From the NCBI GenBank assembly GCA_964017195.1, contig OZ024890.1:67483376-67547375 (forward strand): a stretch of 64,000 nt of DNA, in the 5' to 3' direction. A model generated the notes under the pieces. It was not told where the DNA came from and ran no database searches. It saw only the letters and a program-made list of their open reading frames with translations. Source of the DNA: Siderastrea radians. Lineage: Eukaryota; Cnidaria; Anthozoa; Scleractinia; Rhizangiidae. Below, in pieces: positions 24,301-35,300 of the stretch (positions within the stretch are counted from its first letter, which is position 1; each line of letters starts with the position of its first letter). The position numbers and the translations under genes are program-made.

Positions 24301-27300
24301 GTCTCTAAGTACAGTAACGGTAAAGCGAGCTGCTGCAGTCTGGAAAGGTTTACACCCACTGCAGAGTAGAGTTCCTGCCACTTGGGTTTGTTAGTGCGTG
24401 GCGGTAGACCATTTTGCCATGCAAGTAGCACTAGAATTGTCTCGAGCCCTTCCTATCTCTAATTTCTAACCTATTGTGATGTATAATTATTTTTCATGTT
24501 CTTAGGATAGCAAGCGTAGACGAAATGGCTCGCACTGGAATGTACATGAGTGATTTAGGAATGTATGATTCATCGCAAGAAATGGTTCTTTCTGGAATCC
24601 AGCCCCTACCGCAGCTTGAGTATGCACGTGACCAGGTATGGACCATAAACATGGCGCGCATGTGCTGATCAGCAGATATTTAACGCATTCATTAACGATT
24701 CGTAATTACTGAGACACCGGTAGAAACTGGAAGACTTAAGGGGAGTTTTTTTGCTTCAGTCACACTGCAAGTATCTCGGCTCAGTGTCAATTAGACCACG
24801 ACTAGTCCCTCCTGTCGAGCGAGAAGGACATGCGATCGCGCGAAAATTGCCTGCCGCGTGAAAACGTGACGGTGTGTTGGGAGCGGCAGTCGTTTTTCGC
24901 ACGCGTTCCCATGTTTTTCTAGCTCGACTATCCCTGAATGGAAGGAGAGACTGCTCGCAGTCTTGTTGTCAATTTTCATTCTTTGTATAAAACTATACAT
25001 TCAGTGTGTAAAGAGACTCTTTAGGTTTTGCAGGATAAAACAAATTCCACTGTGGCTCGTGAAAATAAAATACTTCGATTCTTACTAAACTGGGGTTGGG
25101 TATCTGACTTCCTGATTGCAATTCAAAATTTGCGCAGGCACAAAATTGCAATGGACTGAACAAGGCAACAAGAAAGTAATGTTGTTCATCCTGGGATGGG
25201 TTTAAGTTTTCGAGATGGTAAATGAAATTGGAGAAGGTGAAATGATCAGACAAGAAAACGGTAAGGAGAGGCGTTTGCCTTTGGTTAAATAGAATGAGGA
25301 AAATTGCTTGTCCACGGCGCTTAAGACATGAATGCGTTTTGGGACGCAAGTCTCTTTATCCGTAACATGTTGCAAGTTAGATCGTGAAACAAACTACACT
25401 ATTCTTAGCAAGCGTATCCTTCGTTTCTTTCTACAGCTTTTGGATCGAGGGAAGACTCTTGAGGATAGTTTAGAGAGTCTGGAACATGAGAGACAAAGGA
25501 GTGAACAGCTGTTATATCGCATGATGCCAAAAGCTGTCGCTGATCGATTAAAAGACGGACAGAAAGCTATTGAAACATGCGAGGTTTGTCCTTGCCTTTC
25601 AATTACGTTTCCTTTACTAGTTGTCGTTTACAAACGAACAGCCAAACATTGGTACCTGCCGTCCAGCGTTGTGGGGGGGGGGGGGGGGGGAGGGTGGCGA
25701 TGATGTAGTGGTTAGCGTGTTGGACTTTAGAACTGAAGGTCGGTGGTTCGAGGCCCAGTCCCTGTCATCGTATTGTTTCCTTATACAAGAAACATTGTCT
25801 CTCTCCAACCAACATTTCCAAATTCCAATTCGGTCTGGAATTCGAGGGCCACTAGTTTATCAGTCGAAGGCTGTTTAGTGTCACCCTCGTTAACGGCAAA
25901 GTTAATTCATTCGTTCATTCATTTGTATAAATGGGTACCGGCAACATACTGCTAAGGGGTAACCCTGCGATGGACAATACTCTCACTTGCTTAATGCTAC
26001 ATACCTTGCGAGCAGAGGCCCTTCCATCTTCCTAGATATGTGGCCTCTGCTCGCAGGGTAAGTGCCACATAAACTGGGTCAATTAAAAAGCACTGGCCGA
26101 GTGGGTGTCCTGTGGCTAATGTACGACTTCACCTTACCTTACCATTCAGTATTGCTTCCTAATTCTTATTGTTTCATTGCTTTTTAGCATTTTGATAGTG
26201 TCACCATCATGTTCAGCTACTTGGATGGCTTTGATAATATTTGCGCCAAAGTGACGCCGATGGAAGTCGTTACCCTTGTCAACAAAATGTTTTTGACTTT
26301 TGACATCCTGAGCGAAAAACACGACGTTTACAAGGTAAAGGGATTTTTGATACAAAGTAATGACATGAATGGCGAAGGCATTCCATACGTTACGGACGTT
26401 CATGTTCCATATTATTTGTCTCAATACAAAGATGGTGATGGTAGATATGCTGCCGCTTGTCTTATATTCGCAGAAATTTATGCTTAACGACAAGAGAAAA
26501 ACATTTATTTGGTCAGTAATGCTTCAACGTACGCGACTTTCAGACGAGACAGGGGAGTACCCCGGGGGAACTCTTGGTTAGTATTCCAGGGGTATTCTTC
26601 TGTATAAGATTTTGACATGGTCGCTAATAAGGAAGGTTTTATTTATATATTTGTATCGTAGCCAAAAAAAAGGAGGGCGGGGAAGCTACTTTTTGGAGTC
26701 AGTTTACAAGCATGAAACCCGGTATAACACTGCATTTACTGAATTCCTCGTTTCTTAGTTTGAGACCCTTGGGGACGCTCAGTACATGGTGGTTAATGGT
26801 GTACCAGTCAGGAAGGACCAGCATGTTGAGTCTGTTGCGGCAATGGCCCTGGATATCCTGCATTCTGTCAAAGAATTGAAGGATCCTTCCACGGGCGATT
26901 CACTAACAGTTACCATCGGTAGGTGGTGGAAAGTTTGAGAAACGGAGGACTCAGTCACTATCTATTTTTCTCTGTCTATTCATATTAAATCTGAAGAGTA
27001 CTGTTTTGAGTCAGTTTTGGGCGTTCTTTGCGGATAAGATGAAATCGATCCCTTCAAATTTTTTTTGAACATCAATGAAAAGAGAATCTTATCTCCTCAA
27101 ACCGAGCTAATTCTAACAAACCGACCAAAGGGCGTTCATCCTGTGTTTGCATAACATTAAAAAAAAAAAGAAGACAACTATGGCTTTAAGTAGCCGCAGA
27201 CAACTTGTCTTGCTCTGTGGTGTAGGTTGGGGAGGGAGAGTTGGAAGGGTGTCACATATATTTTTAATAGATACCTCCTTTTCAAGGGAAAGTTTGGACT

Positions 27301-29631
27301 CCAAACAGCAATTGTTAAATTCTTAATCTCTGTTATTGAATTTCCAACTTTCTCATTGGTTCCCCGCACGCAGGTTTTCAGAGCATACCCATGCTTTTTA
27401 CGTTGTAAGGAAATTGTGCTATGTTTTGTGTCGTGTTTAAAAATTCTCGCGCGAAGCAGAAGTTTTCTCCAAAAAAATGAAAAAAAAAAGCATTCTAAAT
27501 CGAAGTTGAGAACTTTAACTAAACAATCACTGTAGTTGCTCTTGTTGAGTGCGGGGCGACTATATACTGTTTAATACAGCCGCCTCTTATCGCTCCCGGC
27601 CACCAACGCCCCTTGTGGCTAGAAGCAATGAGGTGGCTGAATTCATGGAGTAGGTTAAGGGTTTTCACTGAATTACAAAGCGCATAGTGTGTAAAATATG
27701 TTGTATGACGCCTAGCAACAGGTTCTGATAGAGCTGCGTGTTGTGCGAGCTGATAGTATTGTGCCAAGCTACCTTAAGGACAGAGCACTTAACATGATCT
27801 TGAACACTGATCTGATATTTGTTAAAATTTTAGGAATGCACCTAGGTCCAGTAGCAGCGGGTCTTGTCGGTGAGAAAATGCCACAGTATTGTCTGTTTGG
27901 GGATAGTGTTAACATCGCGGCTAGACTCAGAACAACGTCTTTGGTAAGTGTCGAAATCACATTGTTGATCTCGGTACTTTTGGGGGGTTTACAAGTGCTG
28001 GCTATAAATTAACGCCAATCACAGGTGATTCAACATCGCGCAGCATTTTTGCCAGTTGATGTCATCAAAAATTGCTCGATGTTTTCTTTTGCGTCCAACA
28101 TAAAAAAAGTTTTCGGACGAAAGATTGTGGAACAGTGCTAGGGGTGTTTTCGTGATACCGCCACGACATCCATACCGTTACGCCCCCCCCCCCCCTTCCC
28201 CTTCACTTTTGTATCTGCATTGGTCCACTATATCAAAGGCGTACAAGTCGTACCGGTGTAAAGTGACCCCGATAGCTGTACTGGATAGAGGTGCTCAATC
28301 CGGCGCGAATACTACTATAAAATATCTGCAAAAAGAGTTACTCGATTTAAGCCCATCTCTAAGCCTGTGATATTTCCTGTGCACCGGAGAGTCATTAGAG
28401 TTTCACACATTGTGGATTGGAAATAATATTTGAATTCAAGTTGAAAATTTAAGAAAATCTCACTAATAATGCCCTCTGGGAATAGTTTTTTGCGTTCTTC
28501 ATTCCTGAGTCTGTTATATATTCAAGAGGCCGACCTTGCAATTTCCTTTCGCAAAAAACTTTGTCTTAAATTTTTCAGAACCTTCCGTCATCGTATATCC
28601 TGTAATACCTACCGAACATGTTCCCCTCTCTTGCAATTTCCAAGCTTTTTTTGTTTGTTTTTCGTTCAGGACCATATATCTCATCTTATGTTATAATGTC
28701 ATTTTTTGCAGCCCATGAGAATTCACGTGAGTGAAAGCTGCCATGAATGCTTGCGAGGAACAGAGTTTGAAACAGAGTTTCGTGGATTGATAGAGCTTAA
28801 GGTCTGCATTATTCGCAACTGTTGTTTTGTTCGTTTGGTTTGTTCAGTGAAATTAGCACCTTGTGGAATACAAAACCACCATAATCTAATTGCATTGCTC
28901 TCATACATTACAACGGACGAAAATTCCCCCATCCTGTCTTTCCCTGGTTGGTCAACCTGGCCTTCGTGCGCGACCATGCAAGAATCATTGGCTGAAGAAG
29001 CACAGCCTTCTCTTTCGATTTTTCAAACTTGAGTGCCCAGACATTTCAGCGAAGCAAGGTTTGCTAAATTTAGACCAAAATCTATAAAAAGATCTCTTGC
29101 AGCTCACTAATTTAGAGAGCATGCGACTTAAATGTAAAAGGTGATGGGTTACACTCGACAGTCGGGCACCTGGAGCTTTTCTCTCTGTCCCATTGTCCCA
29201 TTTGCTGAGTTACTAACAAAAGAAATATCACGAGTTGCAGAAATGCTTAAAATAGACAAGAAATCGTGACCAAATCAGAAGACATGTTTTTAGAGATAAC
29301 TGAAAATCGTTCAATAACATTCGAAAACCCTCAGAAGTGTACGACTGATCTCGAAAATGTTTGAATGTCCTCGGAAATTTTTGCGATTAGTTCGTTATTC
29401 TTTCGGAGGACACGAGTGACCTTCGACAGTTTTTGGTGATCTTTTGGTAATTTGCTCTCAAGTTACTGCACTCGAATGCGTCGAGCCCATCAGATGAGCG
29501 CCAAGTTTTTAGTCATGATACAAATATTAATAGTTATTTGCTTTTTACAGGGAAGAGGTAAGGTAAGGACATATTGGCTGACAGGAAGAAAACCAGAGCC
29601 TTCAACTCAAGTATCGAATCCTGACAGCTGA
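21328..29631 (+). CDS. Soluble guanylate cyclase, beta-type (H-NOX)
   Basis: Nine coding exons, all GT-AG and phase-consistent: 21328-22122, 23677-24095, 24506-24635, 25437-25583, 26188-26334, 26759-26918, 27834-27943, 28712-28801, 29551-29631 (692 aa). The MYG start is typical of H-NOX proteins. Residues 1-185 are the H-NOX haem domain, with the proximal His in NLHEH (H108) and the haem-propionate YxSxR motif (Y137, S139, R141). Residues 206-440 are HNOBA, with an unusually long Arg/Ser-rich insert at about 280-375. A signalling helix follows at about 436-490, then the cyclase domain. Guanine-recognition E523 and C619, and N626 and R630, are kept. The first metal Asp is replaced by Tyr (Y508, in FSYLDGF); D552 is present. 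The family makes cGMP from GTP as a cytosolic dimer that senses NO or O2. The residue pattern is beta-like, so an alpha-type partner is probably needed (inference). Orthology to a named subunit is not certain. Confidence 0.93.
25694..26143 (+). repeat. tRNA-derived SINE in cyclase intron 4
   Basis: The head has RNA polymerase III promoter boxes: an A-box-like TGATGTAGTGGTTAGCG (25700-25716) and a B box GGTTCGAGGCC (25745-25755), spaced as in a tRNA. It does not fold as a proper tRNA. The body includes GGGTAACCCTGCGATGGAC, and the tail ends in CACCTTACCTTACC. A G run (25671-25690) precedes it. A small hairpin element is nested at 26002-26060. Confidence 0.7.
26002..26060. mobile_element. Tiny hairpin MITE nested in the SINE
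   Basis: TACCTTGCGAGCAGAGGCC at the left pairs with GGCCTCTGCTCGCAGGGTA at the right, with about 20 bases of loop. It interrupts an otherwise continuous SINE body. Confidence 0.65.
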
Positions 29632-29717
29632 CAAATGCGTGCGTGTATATCTTGTCTGAAGGGGGAAGGGGGAAAAATCGATTTTTCGCCGGAACGAAAA
29701 ATCTGAATTTAGAATGA

Positions 29718-29733
29718 AATAAAATAAAATAAA
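29718..29733 (+). terminator. Polyadenylation signals of the cyclase gene
   Basis: Overlapping AATAAA hexamers occur at 29718, 29723 and 29728, about 90-100 bases after the stop codon. Confidence 0.5.
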
Positions 29734-32304
29734 CATAAATAAACATTTCATTCATCGTTGAAATGCATGCGCTACAAAATTACATGGGTGATGCAGAACA
29801 GGGAATCCATTGCATAAATACTCTTTTTTTTTGAATTTCTTTGGAGTCGATGTTACCTTACGATAAATAGGTTAATTTGAGATCAGCGAGACTTTTGTGA
29901 GACTCGACGTCCGACAGTCAACGCGAATTTATGCTGCACGTAAAGGAATTGAACTTGACTTAGAAGAAACGCGGGTTTTCATTTGGGGCTAATGGCTATT
30001 TTTATAGCTTTATCAATCGTCTGAAACTATTATTGTAAAGTTTGTAAGGCAAGTTTGAATACGCCAAAATTGCCAAACTGACATTGCATTTGGTTATTTA
30101 ACAATGCAGCTTGCATTTTATTATCTGCCAATTGTAAAAAAAAGAGGTAAATTATGAAAAGGGCGTATTTTATACAAGCACACATTTCGTGTTTCTTTCT
30201 ACATCGTAATTTATATTGTAAATATGTACCTAAAGACGTGCCCGATCGTGAACTGCCTTTATGAATTTCAGAAGACATGTGAATATTGTGTTTGTTACAT
30301 CTTTTGTCATTGAAATGTTTTAAGTATGCTTTATCAAGGAAGAGAAAGCGGGTTCTGGTAGCACGAATCTTACGTTAAGCTTCTAAAGAAGATTATCTTA
30401 TATCGCGTCTTCCATTATTAGTGTCACTTAGCGGACCCTTCATTTTTTTTTAGCGGAGGGGAGTGGAATTTTATGTCCTATTTTTTTTCTTTCTTCCACC
30501 TCGGAGATCCATTACACTCAAGCTCAAATTAACAGTTCTTTTTATGCATAAACAAGATGACTACCATTATTTTTAATCCTCACCGATCATCAGACTCCCT
30601 TATCAAGTGACTCACCCGTGAACCAACTTTTTTTCTGCATGGCCAGCCCTCAAATTCCACCGCCTCTCCCTCTCCCCCGTTCCCCATAACTCCTCATAAA
30701 AAATGAACGGTCTCTGAAGAAGCCGAAAACATGTTTGCATCAATTGGAACTCAAAAGCAATGATCCAGTTTATTGACTGTTACTATGCTAGCGCACTATA
30801 TATAACATCAACAGTGGCTTTGACTACTGAAAACAGGAAAGAAATAAAACTGCCAGAATCTCCTTGAAGTAGTCTCTTTTATTTCACCAGTAACGAGTGT
30901 TATTACAGTTGACAATTCCCCCATGGAACTTATCAAATACACTCAGCAAATATATACGGGCCTTGTAATAAAAGCTGATTTGTTAGTCTGATAAACTTCG
31001 ATTATGACTATGTAGAAACTCGGCAAACCCTTTACTCCCTGAAGCTTGTTTGGCTACTTGAGGGACACCTGCATATTTTGCAAAAGTAATGTTTATTTTC
31101 GCGTTTGAGTAATAATAACGGTAGTTTCAAGGGTTTACGTCTAAAATTACAACCTTTCTTTGGTGCACCGGCCTTGACACAGCTTTGGCCGTTGATAAGC
31201 AGTGGGCATCAAACTTTGTGTATGGGTAGACGCACTTCTCAACAGCTAGGGCTGATTTTGATCAGTGTGCAATGACAAGTCCGTCTGTTTCTTGCTTTTG
31301 AAATGCAAGATAAAATGCCTGCTAAAAATATATATGAAAATCACTTGTCTTGGTGTCTATGCTTTGCTACACTGTGAAAAACTAAAAGTAATGCTATAAA
31401 CTGAACATCAGCATGTTGGAGAATGGCGGGCGGCCCACCGATATGAAATAATCTTCTCTGTAAAACCCTGGTCCAAAGTAGACAAGTGCTTCACTCTCTC
31501 TGCGTTTCTTGGCCCTCTAAATTAGAATCTCCGGTTATTAATGTTATATTCAATAAAATATCTAAAATGACTCTAGGTTAGTTTTTCAACGAATCACTCT
31601 AGAAAGCTGGTTTACTAACTTAGAACAAACGCCACTGAATCGTTGCCAACAACTACCTGCACCTTACAAACGACTTATTGACGACAACAACAACACATAC
31701 AAACAATAGACAAACCGACTAATTTTACTAACAATAGACCAACGTACATTTGAATAACAATAGACGGATCGAAACGCATTAATCAACTTTTACAGTCTTC
31801 ACAGCCAATAACATCACGGCTTAACTGACAGACGACCAATAACATCGCGAGTTTGTCAACCAAGCAGGAAAACGACCAGAGCGCATCTACTGACGATTCA
31901 CAATTCACTTGATTTCCGCTCAGGTTGTAGAAACGTCAGTCAATGTCACCTCAAACAGTCCTTCCCAGGACCACACTCACCCGGACGAACTTAATTTACC
32001 GACTTATGAGTTACAAAACTGAGGAAAACTGGAAACTGTTTGGACCATGAACACTGACTACCTACCATGCCTCCTTTTCAATATCAATGTCACACGTGCA
32101 AGGCCAGCACTAATACAATCGGAAGTCTGATATGTACTTGAACTTTTCAGTAAAATATAATAATTTTCGCTACAGTTTATAAAACAATCTTAACACGTGA
32201 AGCCCTAGGTAACTAAAGAGGCATTCAAAAGCGAACTTGTCAAAGAAGAAATAATACTTTTAGGTATCAAAAAGCACGAGTATCAAGACAAAAGCTTGAA
32301 GGAA
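29734..32304. other. Convergent intergenic region
   Basis: This region separates the 3' ends of the cyclase (+) and the cysteine-rich gene (-). No exon was recognised. Around 31640-32060 the sequence is less AT-rich and contains CCAATAACATC twice (about 31803 and 31839) in a similar context, suggesting a dispersed repeat fragment whose family I cannot name. The minus-strand gene's 3' UTR must lie at the right edge. Confidence 0.5.
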
Positions 32305-35300
32305 CTATAGCACTGCTTTGCAGCCTGGCTGGGTGCATGTGGCCATTTCACAGCCCTTCCTTTTTGCACAAGCTCTTTGGATGAGCATAAACGCTTTTTC
32401 GTTTATGCAGTTACGTGTAAAAATATTTTCTGAATGAGTTGTTCCATTGACCTGCAACACCAAGCATCGGGTTGACCTGGGGCATTTGGTGATTTCTGTC
32501 TTGTGGTCGCACTCTTCAGGTGACTTGCACATGGGGCAGGTAGGGCATTGAAAGGTCGGATGCTTGGGAACCTTTATGCCTTCTTCTGGAATCTCAGATA
32601 CTTCAGCTTTGCAACCTGATTGGTCACACCAAGTCACGTGGTACCGACGGTTACCATTGCATTCCCGCTTTTTGTCGCCAACGTTCCTGCAGCCTTTGGT
32701 GATCAATTCAAGCAACTTTTTGTTGACGCATTTCCGGGTAAATACATTTTTATCCCGGAATGCCATACAGAGGTCTGCTTTAGGGCAAGTTGTGTTGCTC
32801 AAAGCCTCATCGCAGGATTTTGGTGAAGAACTCTGACAAGTAGGGCACCAGAAATCAGTGGACGTTTTGTTCCCTTTAGCTCTGCAACCTGGTTGGTCAC
32901 ACCAAGTCACATGGTATTTTCGCTTGCCATCGCATTCTCGCTCGTCTGAATTCAGATTCCTGCATCCCCTGGTCAGCAGTTTCAGCATCTTTTTGTTGAC
33001 GCATTTACGAACAAAAATGTTGTCATCCCACAACGCCATGCAGAAGTCTGCTTTAGGGCAAGTCGTGTTAGTCAAAGCAGCATCACAGGTTTTTTGCCTG
33101 GTCTGCTGACATGTTGGACACCAGAAAGCGTCCAACTCTGTTTTGTCTGCGCCAGCCTTGCATCCTGATTGGTTGCACCATGCCACGTGGTATTTTTTCT
33201 TTCGTTTGCATTCCCGTGTACTGAAATCTACATTCCTGCAACCCTTGGTCAAAAGTTCCAGCATTTTTTTGTTGACGCATTTTCGAGCAAAAATGTTTTT
33301 GTCCCAAAAAGCAATGCAGAAATCTGCCTTGGGACAAGTCGTGTTAGTCAAGGCAACATCGCAGTCTTCTTTTGTAGAATTCTGGCAAGTTGGACACCAG
33401 AACGTCCTTGACATTGAGATTTTTCCTGTATTAAGATTTAAATATAAAATTGGAAGAAATCAAACTTTGGAATCAATGTTTTAGACAATACCATAATTGT
33501 TATCCAATTTCGATGATCTGCTGCAACCTTCACTGCCTTTTTGCATTTTCCTATCATTGCACTGAATAACACTTGCTCCGTAACGGAGTTACTCCATGTT
33601 TTTTTTACTTTCGCGTGTCATCTGGGACCGTTTCCACTTGATCGTCAATACATAATTAATCCATCATTTTAATGTCAAAACTGGGAGAAATGACTCTAAA
33701 CTTGTATCTATATTTCGATTAGCAGAATCATGTTTTCAGAACTGAGTGGACCCTCATATATTGAAAAACCGTCGTTATATAGTTAAACGGCTAAATATGT
33801 GATTGCATCTATTGGAAAGAAAAAAGTTTTTCCTTTCTCTTTGCCAAAAATAGGGAAAAAAGCAAAATTATTACTGAACAGCACCATTAAAAGCTGACAG
33901 ATGTAAAAGGTACAGCAAGATTACTAATCCGAAAAACATATAACTTAAAATATGAGTATAAGCAAGAAGAGGTACAAACCTCAACATAATTTTTTCCATC
34001 AACTGAATTCGAAGCTGCCAAAAAATCTTGTATTGTTTTAGGTTTTTAGGTTTCATTCTAGTTTTAGTGGTTTAAATTTTTGCTATACTTTGTTCTACAT
34101 TCTTGTTTAACTTTTTGGCATTCCTGTTGTAATCAATATTCGTTAACACCTTCCTAGTTCGCTCTTTTTATAACTTGAGTGAGTGCATTGCGGTCCTTTG
34201 TTACGTTTGATAGTGGTCTCGAAATAAGAACCGAAATACGTTTATTTCTCTCTTTGTTGGCTTCTTGCTTACACTTATATTTTAAGTTAGCAAGGCGTTA
34301 CCTACCTACCTACATACATACATATATGCATGCATGCATGCATGCATACATACATGCATACATACATACATACATACATACATACATACATACATACATA
34401 CATACATACATTATCGCCTAGCAACAGCCAATGATATCTAATGTACTAGTATAAAATCGAGCGTCCTTTTCCATGTGTTTAGAGTAGCTCTTGCACAACT
34501 GCTGTAACGAGTGAATACGAAGTGAGCCAAGTAATTAAATACAAAGACTCTACTGTTTGTTTTAGTGTAGTTCGTTGACCTAGTGAACGGGGCAAAGTTC
34601 GCAACAAGTGGCACCTCCGACAACGGCACTGTAGAAGGATAAGGACAACTGTTGTAAGTACAATGTAGTCCTGATTTTCTGTCCGTGCGAAGATGGAAGC
34701 GACCGAAGCAAATCTGGAGATCAAGGTCACACAGCTGAAAATGAGCATTGGGAAAACGAACACCATCGTAGAAGCAGGGAAGCCAGAAGCGATCGAAAGA
34801 CATCTTTCCACTTTACGGTCCCTCACCACGTAAATCAATCGAATGCGGCTAGAAGTAGAAGCAACAAAACTAGGAGCTAAGGAAGGGATTGCCGGCATCG
34901 AGGCGTGGAATAGCGGGATCGACGCACAACTGGAAAAGGCAGATTGCGAAGTGGATAAAATGCGCACATGGATCGATGACCGCAAAAGAGAAGCAGAAGC
35001 AGTTGTCAAACAAGAAGAACTTAAATTCCACAAAGCGAAGATAGAGATGCAGGCAGAAATCCAAGCTGCACCACACCCCCAACAAGCGACGGCGACGCCA
35101 AGCAACATACAAGCCAAGCTGTCTAAACTGATGATTACGAAGTTCGACGGTACCTACATGGACTGGCCGCGATTTTGGGGGCAGTTTACTGAAGCAACCG
35201 ATAAAACGAGCGTTCAACCGATCACGAAATTTTCCTACCTTCGAGAACTACTGCATTTCAAAGTAAAAAGAACAATAGAGGCATTGCCCTTCACGGCAGA

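Noticed and set aside
32564..33484. Several plus-strand open frames of 68-113 codons
   Set aside because: They are antisense shadows of the cysteine-rich repeat exon and repeat with its period.
34300..34410. Regular array that might be taken for a CRISPR
   Set aside because: It is a 4-bp microsatellite without spacers, in animal nuclear DNA.
34479..35117. 212-codon minus-strand open frame
   Set aside because: Antisense shadow of the BEL gag region; no independent family signal.
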